Of a stretch of 64,000 nucleotides of DNA, positions 25,433-36,763 are shown piece after piece. The notes under the pieces are model-generated. The model saw only the letters and a program-made list of their open reading frames with translations. It did no database searches and was not told where the DNA came from. How positions within the stretch are numbered: position 1 is the first letter of the stretch; each line of letters begins with the position of its first letter. Origin of the DNA: Gari tellinella. Lineage: Eukaryota; Mollusca; Bivalvia; Cardiida; Psammobiidae. The position numbers were made by a program, and so were the translations under genes. Where the stretch lies: NCBI GenBank assembly GCA_922989275.2, contig OV277870.1, positions 46,682,356 through 46,746,355 of the forward strand, read 5' to 3'.

Positions 25433-26095
25433 ATAGTTTTATTGGTTTTTGGTGCCATACCAAAATTGTAACAGTAGACTGGTTCAAAATACTTGTACTA
25501 GAAGAGTCGAAAAGAACTATAAATGCCCACAAGAGAAATTTAGGATTGAAAGGGGAAAAGTCAAAGTACTGTTAAACGCGGGATGAAAGTTAAGCAAACT
25601 GATTTAGTAGGAGCGTTCTGTTTAATGTTTGTCCTGGTACTGGTGCATCAATAACGAATTGTAAATCATCTTATTCTCATTGTTGTTTATTGTTTTTGCA
25701 AGACAGTATGGTATGAAGAAAAAGTATAAAGTCAATCTCCTGTTTCTAACACTGAAATTATCTAGGGGCATATTATATGTTGTGTTTAACAATACGGTGT
25801 TTATCTGATTTTCATCTCATTTACATGTTTATCCCTCTCTTGTTTATCACTTAGGGAGTATATTTCAAGACGAAGTAGAGTAACCATATACAATCTTATA
25901 CGACTTTATCCAATTCATACTAAACGCGAGGTGGCCCATATATTCAATGGGGTTGACCCAGATCAGCTGCGTCTGACCTGGTCCAAACTGCTGGTCTCTC
26001 ATATTGAACTTTCTCTTAGTTTTAATAAGGATAAATTGTGCTTTGAGGAGGCTTGCAGAAGAAATATTTGATGCAGACGACAATTTAGCATGCTA

Positions 26096-26341
26096 CAGTG
26101 GAGAATCTGTTATTCTTTCCCGTTTAAACGCAAACGTACGCAAGCGCAAAGCACTAAAACGTAGAAAAGAACAACTTTTGGAAAATTCTAATATTTCATG
26201 TTTATCTTGGTGGCAAACAGTTTGGAGCCTGATCAGACGCCGGGTTACCCGGCGTCTGATCTGGCTCCAAACTGTTTGCACAGCAAATAATATTTTTAGC
26301 GTAAACGCGTTTATTAGGAAAGAATAACAGATTCTCCACTG
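26096..26341 (+). mobile_element. Family A MITE, complete
   Basis: Intact ends flanked by TA. Near consensus. Confidence 0.91.
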
Positions 26342-26564
26342 TAACGATTAACACAATCATTCAAGCGCATATTCATATATTCGCCCCAATGCAAATTTTA
26401 GTATTTCCATAAAGACTTTCCTCTGCCATAGATCTTCTATAATGGTATACTGGTGTATTATTTCCGTCTACGGATTATACATTACCCTAAACAACCAATA
26501 CATTACTCTTCTGTATGGATCGACATTTGCAGAAAGTTATTAAATAGAGTGAATCTCACTTATA

Positions 26565-26809
26565 CAGTGGAGAAAACGTTAGTCTTTCCCGTTTAAACGC
26601 AAACGTACGCAAACGCATCGAAACAATACGTAGAAATGACTACTGATTGTCAATTCTGACCATTTATTTTAATCTGAGTGGCAAACAGTTTGGAGCCTGA
26701 TCAGACACCGGGTTACCCGGCGTCTGATCTGGCTCCAAACTGTTTGTACAGGAAATTATAGTTTTAGCGTAAACGCGTTTACTGGGAAAGAATAACGTTT
26801 TCTCCACTG
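26565..26809 (+). mobile_element. Family A MITE, sub-variant with GAAAACGTTAGTC left end
   Basis: The terminus is CAGTGGAGAAAACG / CGTTTTCTCCACTG, flanked by TA. The left arm differs (AATACGTAGAAATGACTACTG). Confidence 0.9.
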
Positions 26810-26811
26810 TA

Positions 26812-26976
26812 ATAACGAAGTCGTCGGGACCGTCTGATTCTTTCGTTATATCCGAATTTCGTTATATCAGATCTTATCTAAAAATGGGGAACACGTGTTT
26901 TTTTGCTATATCAAATATTTCGTAATAGCAAATTTCCACATTAGCAATTTCCTTATTAGCAAGCTTCACTGTAGAA
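26812..26976. repeat. Possible further TA-flanked MITE, next to a family A copy
   Basis: It runs from TAACGAAGTCGTCGGGACCG to AGCAAGCTTCACTG|TA, with repeated TTCGTTATATC / TTAGCAATTTCC words. The inverted ends are poor, so the call is tentative. Confidence 0.35.
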
Positions 26977-27232
26977 TGTCATTCATATTGTTTTCACCAC
27001 AAATCGGAACCGATTCTATACCCATTTTAGCTTATCGTTATTTTATGGTTCTCACTTATTGCATGAAACCTTTGGATTGGCTCCCTACCAAATCTGCTTA
27101 TCAAATTATCGGTGTTGTATGCACCAATGATAGATGAATGGCATATATTGGCTTAGACAGTAAAAAAAACGTTACTACATGTATTTCGCACACGAATCGC
27201 GGACCCATAACAAAAAAAAATCTTAATAATAT

Positions 27233-27400
27233 GTTGTTCAACTCTGACTGTTAAATTTTAATCTGAGTGACAAATAGTTTGAAGCCAGATCAGACGCCGG
27301 GTAACCCGGCGTCTGATATGGCTCCAAACTGACTGCAAAGAAAGTAATAGTTTAAGCGTAAACGCATTGTTGGGGAAAAAGAATAACGTCTTCTCCGCTG
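27233..27400 (+). repeat. Family A, right two-thirds only
   Basis: The hairpin core and right end (TCTTCTCCGCTG|TA) are present. The left end is replaced by unrelated sequence including an A-run. Confidence 0.8.
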
Positions 27401-27737
27401 TACATATACATGATGTCACGCACATTGAAAACGATGTAAGATGAAATGCAAATAATGTGATGCAGCCAGTTAGCGGTATCACAAGAAGGAATATAATTAA
27501 TGATAATATCTAAATTTTCAACGACTGCTTTGTTTCTTTGAACTTAGAATTCATATCTCCCGGAAAGATATCAATATACATATCAAGCCGTTTTGATACT
27601 TTAGATAAAACAAGTTTCTGAACGTTTGATTTGAAACAGACAATCTGTATTTCAATAATTATTGCCGATTCTTATTAGTATTTTTGTTCTTTATCGTTTG
27701 CCGTATAGCATGTTTCTCGTTTTAAAGACAAGTGACC

Positions 27738-27806
27738 ACTTTTAAATCGGATTAAAAGTAACGCAGAATGCGCGTTAAGAAACATTCTGCGTTACTTTAA
27801 GAATTC
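27738..27806. repeat. Family D/F-type hairpin
   Basis: AAAGTAACGCAGAATGCGCG / ACATTCTGCGTTACTTTAAG. It lacks the longer D flanks. Confidence 0.65.
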
Positions 27807-27998
27807 TTTATGCAACAATCTGCGAGAAAAGAAAAAACATTATTACGGAGCATATTCATGACTATATAAAGTGGAATTAGTTTCTTCAGTGGGGGAATAC
27901 ATAAAAAGCGAAAAGACGTCTAATGGGGTAATAAATCAATAAACTGTACAAGTACCACAAATGAATATTTATAGATTGGTGTGAATACATGTGATAGC

Positions 27999-28246
27999 TT
28001 AACCCTTTCACTCTCTGTGACATCTAAAAGCATGTGTGCAAACAGTTTCGATCCTGATCAGACGCCGCGTGACGTGGCATCTGATCAGGATCCAAACTGT
28101 TTGACACTCGTATCGATGTGCTTTAAGTCTTACTACACTTAATGAAACGTTGACGAGATCTTACAAACAACAAACACTGAAGCAGACGGCAAGGAAACGG
28201 TGAAGAAGTAGACAACTCACGGAAAAGTTGGCAGTGAAAGGGTTAA
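27999..28246. mobile_element. Family B element, complete
   Basis: TTAACCCTTTCACTCTCTG at the left and TTGGCAGTGAAAGGGTTAA at the right. The hairpin GTTTCGATCCTGATCAGACG / CTGATCAGGATCCAAAC is well preserved. Confidence 0.87.
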
Positions 28247-28270
28247 ATCACTATTAAGGTAAAAAAGTTA

Positions 28271-28516
28271 CAGTGGAGAATGTGTTATTCTTTCCCAATA
28301 AACGCGTTTACGCTAAAACTATTATTTGCAGTGCAAACAGTTTGGAGCCAGATCAGACGCCGGGTAACCCGGCGTCTGATCAGGCTCCAAACTGTTTGCC
28401 ACCAAGATAAACATGAATTATCAGAATTGTCCAGAAGTTGTTCTTTTCTACGTTTTAGTGCTTTGCGTTTGCGTACGTTTGCGTTTAAACGGGAAAGAAT
28501 AACAGATTCTCCACTG
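28271..28516 (-). mobile_element. Family A MITE, complete, near consensus
   Basis: Perfect ends flanked by TA, 24 bp from the preceding B element. Confidence 0.92.
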
Positions 28517-29003
28517 TATATTCTTACTTTACATGTTGCCTTAGACACAGTTGCATATAGGTGAGCTAGTGGCAGTGGAATAAATGTTAAAACGATAAAC
28601 ACTGTTATTTGCAAAAGTTGGTACTAGAGTAGTAGATCTTGCATGATTATGTACTAAACAAATGGTGCTATCCATTTTATTTTAATTCTAAAAACAAAGC
28701 ACCAACTCTTTTAATAACACCGAAATCAGTGTAATCTGACAAGTACCCATGCTCAAAGAACAATGTAAGCTTGATTACTAGAACACAATATTCAATCAGT
28801 AAAATGTTTTCATTGTACTGTATACTCAAAACAAGTCATATTGATGTTTATACGAAACAATAAATGTTTAAACCGATTCATGCAGTTGCGTCATTTTGGC
28901 TAAATCCGACGAAAACATGTAAATTACAGCTATACTTTTAGTTCGTTCAATTGTCAAGAGTTTACCAAAGGAATACATGTATTTTAAACGAAAACGGCCT
29001 AAA

Positions 29004-29990
29004 GATAACAGAACAGAACAGAACAGAACAGAATTTTATTCAGATTTGTACAAAGTATATCATCTTGTTCACATATAAATATTCACAAACATATAACATC
29101 ACGTGACAATACGAGGATGAATACATTAATTAATTTTCATTGAAAGAATGTCTTAATCTAAGAGCATCTCTTATATATATAACTAAATTATACAAAACAT
29201 GCTTATTTGTTGATTTCATTAATTCAATAAATTTAAACATTGAAGGTCTTTGAAAAAAGTATTTATTTAGATATTTCACTCTCAAGTCAACAAAACGAGG
29301 ACAGATGCATATGAAATGGAATTCATCTTCTATATCCCCAGAATTGCAGAATAAACAGATTCGTTCGTTACGAAGTAATCTATTCTGTGCAAATCTGCCA
29401 GTTTGAATTCTAAGAGAATGAGAAGACAATCTAATTCTAGAAAAAATACATCTTAGCGAATAAGGTAAAATATCTAAATAATCTTCATAATCAATGCTAC
29501 TTTTCAAAAATTTGTAAGTGTTTAAAACAGGATTATTATTAACTGAAACATGCCACTGCTGTATAAAAGTATCAATGACTCTTTGTTTAAAAACATAAGG
29601 AAATGTCTTGATATTCAACTGATCTGCATTAATAAAAACAAATCCAAAACCGTAATTGTTCAAAAGATTTTTAACACTCGCAACCCAATTCTTTTGCCCT
29701 GCTTCACAGTCAATGAGTCCTTGTCGATACACAGATTTAATTATAATATTATCATTATTGTTAACTAATTTTAGCCAATACTAACATAGCGAGATACATA
29801 TAAAGGATAGCGACCCAGTTCACCGTATACAGCATTTGAACTCGTATTTAACCTTACACCGAGTAATCTCTTACAGAATTTCAAGTGAATTCTCTCTATT
29901 TCCTTTGATTTTCCGAAACCCCATATTTCCGAACTATATCCTAAAATAGAGCCAACGAAGGAATCAAACAGCTATTTATAACCCAATTAT
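29004..29990 (-). mobile_element. 5'-truncated LINE (non-LTR retrotransposon) with a short tandem tail
   Basis: On the minus strand the sequence ends GAATAAAATTCTG followed by TTCTG repeats, that is, a polyadenylation-like signal and a pentanucleotide tail in place of poly(A). This is usual for CR1/L2-like LINEs. Upstream is coding sequence for the end of the RT polyprotein. The 5' break is near 29990. Confidence 0.8.
29130..29990 (-). pseudogene. LINE ORF2 C-terminal region, broken
   Basis: Two segments are recognisable. The first (about 29985 down to 29790) encodes FVGSILGYSSEIWGFGKSK, then HLKFCKRLLGV and GELGRYPLYVSRY, and ends in a stop. The second is an open frame (29732-29130) with the terminal zinc-finger-like motif CLFCNSGDIEDEFHF..CP. 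Stops and a frame change between them make the copy non-functional. CxxC..DEFHFxxxCP is the signature of the region after RT in LINEs common in mollusc genomes. The coding start is missing. Confidence 0.78.
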
Positions 29991-30000
29991 ACTGTTTTTT

Positions 30001-30055
30001 GCAAACAGTTTGACTCCTGATCAGACGGCGCGTAACGCGGTGTCTGGTCAGGATT
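30001..30055. repeat. Hairpin core of family B/C type, single
   Basis: GCAAACAGTTTGACTCCTG, then CGCGTAACGCGG, then GTCAGGATTTATAC. The distal arm decays after 30052. Confidence 0.6.
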
Positions 30056-30117
30056 TATACCTCATGGCAGTAGAGGAGTTCAATAAATACGACCACAATC
30101 TAGCAGCAAATAATGTT

Positions 30118-30363
30118 TTACCCTTTTACTCTCAATAGCACCAAAATCCGCGTTTGCAAACAGTTTGGATCCTGATCAGACGCCGCGTTGCGCGGCGTCT
30201 GATCATTATCCAAACTTTTTGACACTCGGTTCGAAATATAATTAGTCATACTGCCTTAAATCTAACTTTGAAATGATATTGCAGACAACAATATTGAAGC
30301 AGCTGACAATGAAACGGTGAAAGGGTACAAATCTCATGAGTATTGTGGCAGCGAAAGAGTTAA
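30118..30363. mobile_element. Family B element, complete
   Basis: TTACCCTTTTACTCTCAATA at the left and GCAGCGAAAGAGTTAA at the right. It has the intact internal CATACTGCCTTAAATCTAAC, which is the empty-site reference for the TTAA element at 58104. Confidence 0.85.
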
Positions 30364-30495
30364 ACAATGTGTTTGACGTTTCACATTGTTAGGGAACATC
30401 TACCTCAGTTGTGTTGTTTTATCTGTACGATAATTAATCATCATTGAATAGCCAAGACTCCTGGGATGAATACGGGTCGTACAAAGTGATTGTTA

Positions 30496-30738
30496 CAGTT
30501 GAGAAGACGTTGTTCTTTCCCAATAAACACGTTTACCCTAAAACTCTTTTTCCGGTGCAAATTGTTTGAAGCCAGATAAGACGCCGGACCATCCGACGTC
30601 TGGCCAGGCTCTTAACTTTTTGCCACGCAAATAAAAAACATATTAAGATGTCAAAATATTATAATTTTCTATACTTTATTGCCAAACCTTTGCGTTCCGT
30701 TTACGTTTAAACGGGAAATAAGAACGTCTTTTCTACTG
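30496..30738 (-). mobile_element. Family A MITE, old diverged copy
   Basis: The ends CAGTTGAGAAGACG / CGTCTTTTCTACTG are flanked by TA. The hairpin has many mismatches (GACGCCGGACCATCCGACGTC). Confidence 0.83.
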
Positions 30739-31032
30739 TAAATCTCTGGAACTGACGAAATAAATATTGTTTTACAATTACATTTGTGTCCTTTCAATTA
30801 TATAAAAGCAGCATGTGTATAATAATTAAACTAATTTGTTGATTTTAATTAAATACGTTTGACATTTTAACAAAAATAGAATAAATTGAAAACGTTTTTT
30901 CTAGTTCTGAGTTGGGAGATCTAATTCTGTAAAGACACTTTTTGACGTGCCATTTGAATGTAGTTAAAATGGGTCAGGAATGAATATATAAACCCAATTG
31001 TTCCCATCAACCTATACATGGAACGTACTTAT

Positions 31033-31099
31033 GCAAATAGTGTAGACTCTGATGAGACGTCGAAAAATACGGTGTCTGATCATAGTCTACACTGTTTGC
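31033..31099. repeat. Family C hairpin
   Basis: GCAAATAGTGTAGACTCTG / CATAGTCTACACTG and TTTGC. Confidence 0.72.
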
Positions 31100-31319
31100 T
31101 GATAGGAGTTTCATATTTATAAACAAAACAAAAAGGAAAAAGACTTCGATTAGGAATGTGGACTGATCCAATATAATTATTAGCGTGACAAAATCCACTG
31201 GGCGTAAACAATTAATACTTTCACGCCAAGAAGTTCAAGGCAATAAAAAGTTATTTTTGCAGAATGTAAATGATTAAAGTACCAAACTTCACTATTTCAT
31301 TGTTACAGTTTCTATTACA

Positions 31320-32480
31320 GTACAGAGGGTCGTTGTGGAGAGGGAGTTCTATATAACGTTTGAACCCATCAATGCCCGTTCTGATTGTACTGAAATTTAC
31401 AAACTGCACAGGGCATAATCTGATTCCGGATATCTCTATGTCTGATCTTGATCTTGTTTTATATCAGTTAATACCGATGTTACATGAGTCTTACATATTC
31501 AATCGTCGTCTGCTTCAAAAATATTGTCCGCGATAAAACTCATAATCTGCTAAGATTGATTTTACAAACACTTGACTATCAGTGACAAACACTTGACTAT
31601 CAGTGACAAACACTTGACTATCAGTGACAAACACTTGACTATCAGTGACAAACACTTGACTATCAGTGACAATCACTTGACTATCAGTGACAAACACTTG
31701 ACTATCAGTGACAATCACTTGACTATCAGTGACAAACACTTGACTATCAGTGACAAACACTTGACTATCAGTGACAAACACTTGACTATCAGTGACAAAC
31801 ACTTGACTATCAGTGACAAACACTTGACTATCAGTGACAATCACTTGACTATCAGTGACAAACACTTGACTATCAGTGACAAACACTTGACTATCAGTGA
31901 CAAACACTTGACTATCAGTGACAAATACTTGACTATCAGTGACAAACACTTGACTATCAGTGACAAACACTTGACTATCAGTGGCAAACACTTGACTATC
32001 AGTGACAAACACATGACTATCAGTGACAAACACTTGACTATCAGTGACAATCACTTGACTATCAGTGACAAACACTTGACTATCAGTGACAATCACTTGA
32101 CTATCAGTGACAAACACTTGACTATCAGTGACAATCACTTGACTATCAGTGACAAACACTTGACTATCAGTGACAATCACTTGACTATCAGTGACAAACA
32201 CTTGACTATCAGTGACAAACACTTGACTATCAGTGACAAACACTTGACTATCAGTGACAAACACTTGACTATCAGTGACAAACACATGACTATCAGTGAC
32301 AAACACTTGACTATCAGTGACAATCACTTGACTATCAGTGACAAACACTTGACTATCAGTGACAGACACTTGACTATCAGTGACAAACACTTGACTATCA
32401 GTGACAAACGGTTTAGTTCTAGAATAGACGACGTCTGTTCTGGATCCAAACTGTTTGTGAATGTTAGCCAATTCGCGCTG
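31320..32480. mobile_element. Family K element expanded by an internal minisatellite
   Basis: Left part: CAGAGGGTCGTTGTGGAGAG and ATCGTCGTCTGCTTCAAAAA. Right part: GACGACGTCTGTTCTGGATC, CAAACTGTTTGTGAATGTTA, GCCAATTCGCGCTGAGC. These match K at 42594-42951 on both sides of the array. The far right terminus of K is not seen. Confidence 0.6.
31564..32409 (+). repeat. 21-bp minisatellite, about 40 copies
   Basis: The unit is 21 bp, containing CTTGACTATCAGTGACAAAC. Variants are mostly a single A/T change (GACAAAC to GACAATC) plus rare GACAAAT, GGCAAAC, GACAGAC and CATGAC changes. Since 21 is a multiple of three and the unit has no stop, long frames stay open on both strands: 7-residue repeats TISDKHL on plus and VTDSQVF on minus. 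I do not regard these as proteins. Confidence 0.97.
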
Positions 32481-33137
32481 AGCATGAGTTACGATATCCA
32501 TTCCCAAATCTCAGTCTCCTGTCATAAGTCGTGTCTACCTATTCCTTCACGTGTGTACCAAAAGGGGGTTGAAAACCGGTAGGCAAACTTAAAAAGAAGT
32601 CATATGAGCATTCTGCTTTACTTTTCTTGTGTTTAGCATCCACTTACCTTAAACACAACTGAAAAAGGTTACACTTACTCCCAAGTTACTGCTAATTCGG
32701 AGGAAAGCCATAATCTGGTGTTTACCGAAACACGTAGTTGGGGAGGGAGAATAATGGAAATTTCGACCCATCATTATACTTGTCCGTGCAAGGACTGATA
32801 CATGTCCATCATTGCAGATCATTCGCTAGGTTATGGTAAACCGAATTAGTACCATTTGACGTCATCGATAGCTATCACATAAGCCCAATAGAAGACCAGA
32901 CATACAAAGTATTCCAAGACAAACATAACTTTTTACTTTCACTGTGCATAATTTGTACGATGTTGTCATATTATAACAAATGATCTACATTTACCTTTTG
33001 GTGCTGGGTCCAAGGTTATAAAGCTATCGTTCTCAATCCTTTGATTGGTCAGATTTTAGCCTTTGCTCTAATTTGACAAAGTTCTTAAGAACGGTCTGAG
33101 ACTCACATCAAACGTTTTATAACCGTGGACCCTACTA

Positions 33138-33445
33138 CCGGCGGTAGTAGTCCAGTGGTAACACATTGGACTATGGTACCAGGGGTCGTGAGTTCGATCC
33201 ACTGGTGTTCTGACTAAGGGATTTTTTTCTGAATCATTGATGAGGTACAGACATATTCTTGAGCAAGACATGTACCGCGAATTGCTCCTCTCCATCCAGG
33301 GGTTAAAATGGGCATATGTGAAGGGTGTGAGTCGGTACTGCGGCTGCATTTAATTGCACCATATGTTAGCAGTGCTCAGTATTGTAGGCAAGATGGCTCA
33401 ATGATCAGAGGAGTAAATGTACAGTCGGCTGAGCGGTCATTCGGA
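33138..33445 (+). mobile_element. tRNA-headed SINE
   Basis: The head looks like a Pol III promoter: A-box-like GTAGTCCAGTGGTAACAC, and B-box GAGTTCGATCC about 45 bp on. The body contains CTCCTCTCCATCCAGGGGTT followed by AAAATGGG, a central segment shared by several invertebrate SINE families. The 3' end is not defined; 33445 is an estimate. Confidence 0.65.
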
Positions 33446-33714
33446 CTGAAAGTAGACTATAACTGCGTATATTATTTTGTACTTTTACCCTGAGCTTGAC
33501 TAGACTGGTATCTGCTAAAGATTTTAATCAAGATCAGACGACTGGACGGAATGATATTTATTTTTATTACTTTCAGTTTCAAAAGTTTTGACATTCGTGT
33601 TTTATATATCGTTATTCTAGATATTAAGTAGGACGACAATTTAACTATTTCGTGTGTTTGTAAGCACCGACAAAGCAAACGATACTCATCAAATAACGTC
33701 TTTATATATGGGGT

Positions 33715-34290
33715 ATCTCCCCTTATTCAGATTTATATAATTCACAACAGCAGATGTTAAGTGCTTGTGTGGCGGCTGTAAAAAGTCGCCCCGTACTTCA
33801 TTCTCAGTGTTGTTATACTTCCTGGTCCTTTGGAATCATTTATTTCAACGCATTTACAGTTGAAAGTTGAATTCCGCTTAAGCTGGTGCTAGGGGGCGTG
33901 AGCACTGTTGCATATTCCAGTATTGCTCATGAACAGACTCAATTAAACCGAGTCTGCAATTTTCAGTATTTGCTTTGTTTTCTGTGCTTTCAAAGGATCT
34001 CCCCTTATTCAGATTTATATAATTCACAACAGCAGATGTTAAGTGCTTGTGTGGCGGCTGTAAAAAGTCGCCCCGTACTTCATTCTCAGTGTTGTTATAC
34101 TTTCTGGTCCTTTGGAATCATTGATTTCAACGCATTTACAGTTGAAAGTTGAATTCCGCTTAAGCTGGTGCTAGGGGGCGTGAGCACTGTTGCATATTCC
34201 AGTATTGCTCATGAACAGACTCAATTAAACCGAGTCTGCAATTTTCAGTATTTGCTTTGTTTTCTGTGCTTTCAAAGGATCTCCCCTTAT
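33715..34290 (+). repeat. 282-bp tandem duplication (two full copies and the start of a third)
   Basis: Starts at 33715, 33997 and 34279 share ATCTCCCCTTATTCAG. The two full units differ at only a few bases (CTTCCTGG / CTTTCTGG, CATTTATTTC / CATTGATTTC). The unit includes GCTAGGGGGCGTGAGCACTG and CCGAGTCTGCAATTTTC. Confidence 0.93.
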
Positions 34291-34525
34291 TCAGATTTTT
34301 ATAGCATTATCCGAAGGCATAAATAACAAATGATGTAAGGTTGGCAAATTCTTGTATTTGTTAATGATTGTACGTCGCTTAAACAGATTTTCTGACGTAT
34401 AAAGGTAACCGGATTTTTTAAATAGAATAATACCCGCTAATATCCGGGTACGAAGCCGGGTTGCCACTAAGTTCTGGTCCATTTTCGACTAGTTATGATA
34501 TTTCTTAACAATTATTTGCAGCATG

Positions 34526-34592
34526 ACGAATAGTGCAGACCCTGATCAGAGGGTTTTGAAATAACCTTCTGGTCAGGGTCTACACGGTTTGA
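34526..34592. repeat. Family C hairpin
   Basis: AGTGCAGACCCTGATCAGAG / GTCAGGGTCTACACGG, with a short AT loop. Confidence 0.7.
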
Positions 34593-34759
34593 ATAGGACA
34601 TGTGTACTCTTCAAATGTACACGTATTACAAATGACGAGTATACTCATCGCTAGGCCACTGTGGGTACTAGCTCCATCTTTATTCAACAAGACTTTTCGA
34701 AAACGTTTGCTATATAATCATACAGTTACTTGAATTAAATAGTAAGTCAAATAATTTGA

Positions 34760-34815
34760 TGTAGACCAGAAACCGCGAAACGCGGCGTCTTGTCTGGATC
34801 TAACGAGTTGTATAA
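34760..34815. repeat. Hairpin core remnant, B/K-like
   Basis: GTAGACCAGAAACCGCGAAA, then CGCGGCGTCTTGTCTGGATC. Only the central stem survives. Confidence 0.45.
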
Positions 34816-35478
34816 GCAGTAAAGGCGTGATCAGCAGGCTAAGGGTAACTAGCTATAAGAGAAATATACATAACACGAGCATGAACAATTTTCAATCTTA
34901 TGATTGGGCGAATTGAATTAATAGCTTTACAGTTTTGTATTGTTCTTCATCTAAATTGGCCCAATCATACAGTCCCCTGCTTTCAACAATTAGTCAGAAA
35001 TATATTAACGTCTTATAATTTTGTCAATGCTTTTTAGAGTCAGAAAATCTGTAGTTGCTTTAGACTGTCATGTTTTCAGTCACTTACGTTGTCACGTTGT
35101 CAGTCGGTCTGTAAGAAGTTGTTTCTTGTAGTAACTAGTAGTTTTCATACTATTGCCACGAACCCTCAATTTATCTTGAAATTTCTTGTATATATAAATT
35201 TACTAACGAAAGCCTTTTATTTGCAAAATATGATGATCTTGATTTGTTTCAGAAATTAGGGTATATCCCAAGTTTGCAATGAGGGGCGTGGCAATAGAGA
35301 ATTAATTGTATAGAATTGTTTACTTTTGTTTATTAATTAGCAGAAACTGTTTAAATGCCTTCTCCAACAAAAACAAACGGTTAGTGATTTAGTTTCCTAG
35401 GGACTTCCCCTGTAACGATAAAAGTATAATTATTCAAGAAAAAGGTGGAGTAATAAGGTGAAATAAAAACTTCAAATA

Positions 35479-35546
35479 GCAAACAGGGCGGACCACGATT
35501 GGACTTCTCTATTAATGGACGTCTGATTTTGGGCTGCACTGTTTGA
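35479..35546. repeat. Family C hairpin, worn
   Basis: GCAAACAGGGCGGACCACG..GTCTGATTTTGGGCTGCACTG and TTTGA. Confidence 0.55.
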
Positions 35547-35689
35547 AGTTACCGTTACTTGTGGTGATATCAGAGTGGTTTATATAAGCTTCAAGTATTT
35601 ACTTGGCACACCTTTATATAGTCGCCATATTGTATTTGTTTGTTTATAATACATTTTGTATGTACATGTATGTTTATAACATAACTATG

Positions 35690-35765
35690 TAACGCTTAAT
35701 GTTGTCCTCATGGGCTTTCAAGCCCAATGGATTTATGAAATAAACTGAAAACTGAAACTGAAACT
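35690..35765 (+). mobile_element. LINE 3' end with a CTGAAA tail
   Basis: GGGCTTTCAAGCCCAATGG is a small 3' hairpin, followed by AATAAACTGAAAACTGAAAC and further CTGAAA units. This is the usual 3' terminus of CR1-like LINEs. No coding part remains recognisable to its left. Confidence 0.75.
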
Positions 35766-36517
35766 ATAATCCATACCTTACCAACAATTATTTAACTTAT
35801 TTCATTGTGACATGTGTTACATTTACAAACATAGTAATTGAAACTGAGATCTCGAGTATCGTGTTATACAGTATGGTATATTTTGCATACAAAAACGTGC
35901 CAAACAGCATTGTGTTAAAACATTTTAGTGATAAGAATAAATCTCAAAGGACATTACGATGCTGATTGGAAATTTGGGAAAATCCTTCTGATAACTGTTT
36001 TGATGATGTAATGAAGTAACTGAGCCACATTTGGCATTTGTAACCGTCGTGGATCATGTTCATTCCAGGCATTGGATGGGAGTTATTCTATTAGATTAAA
36101 ATCACTTCTTCAATATGAGAAACAATTTTATCAATTTTATCAACCCAATCTTGAATAAGAAAATACTAGTATAACAGTGAAACAAAAGAAGGCACACTCT
36201 TTTCGGAAAAATGCAACCTATTGAACCATTCGCCTAACCTTACTCTTTAATTAAAGTAACTATGATGAATGCAACTGTCAAACCGTGTAAACCCTGATCG
36301 CATGGTTCCTTCAAGATACATTTGATCAGGTTAGGCAATGTTGATCATTTTTTAATATATTGTAAAATACACTAGCCTTAACTGTAAAAAAGGCACACAA
36401 CCTAATTGGAGACTGGATTTGCCCATTCAACAAATCAGACGTGAATATATATTAGCCGTACGAAATTTAAAGAGTCTGAAATAGAATGACATATTACCCT
36501 CTTGATAAGAGGTCTTA
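35766..36517. other. Unassigned, with a weak C-like hairpin near 36280
   Basis: CCGTGTAAACCCTGATCGCA..TTTGATCAGG is a degraded hairpin. No gene. Confidence 0.35.
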
Positions 36518-36763
36518 CAGTGGAGAAAACTTTATTCTTTGCCAATAAACATGTTTACGCCAAAACTATTTTTTTCATTACAAACCGTTTGGAGCCAGAT
36601 CAGACGCCGGGTAACCCGGCGTCTGATCAGGCTCCAAACTGTTTGCCATCAATATAAACATGAAATATCAGAATTGTCCAAAAGTTGTTCTTTTCTACGT
36701 TTTAGTGCTTTGCGTTTGCGTATGTTTGCGTTTAAACGGGAAAGAATAACAGAGTCTCCACTG
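36518..36763 (-). mobile_element. Family A MITE, complete
   Basis: The ends CAGTGGAGAAAACTTTATTC and GAGTCTCCACTG are flanked by TA. The arms of the hairpin are perfect. Confidence 0.9.

Noticed and set aside
31564..32409. CRISPR array
   Set aside because: Repeats are directly adjacent with no spacers, and the genome is eukaryotic.
31515..32582. Two frames of more than 330 codons on opposite strands with 7-residue repeats
   Set aside because: Both come from the 21-bp minisatellite, whose length is a multiple of three. Nothing outside the array supports a protein.
34291..34482. 63-codon minus-strand frame (LFKRRTIINKYKNLPTLHH) as a gene
   Set aside because: It could be the tail of a retroelement protein, but there is no motif or splice support, so I left it unassigned.
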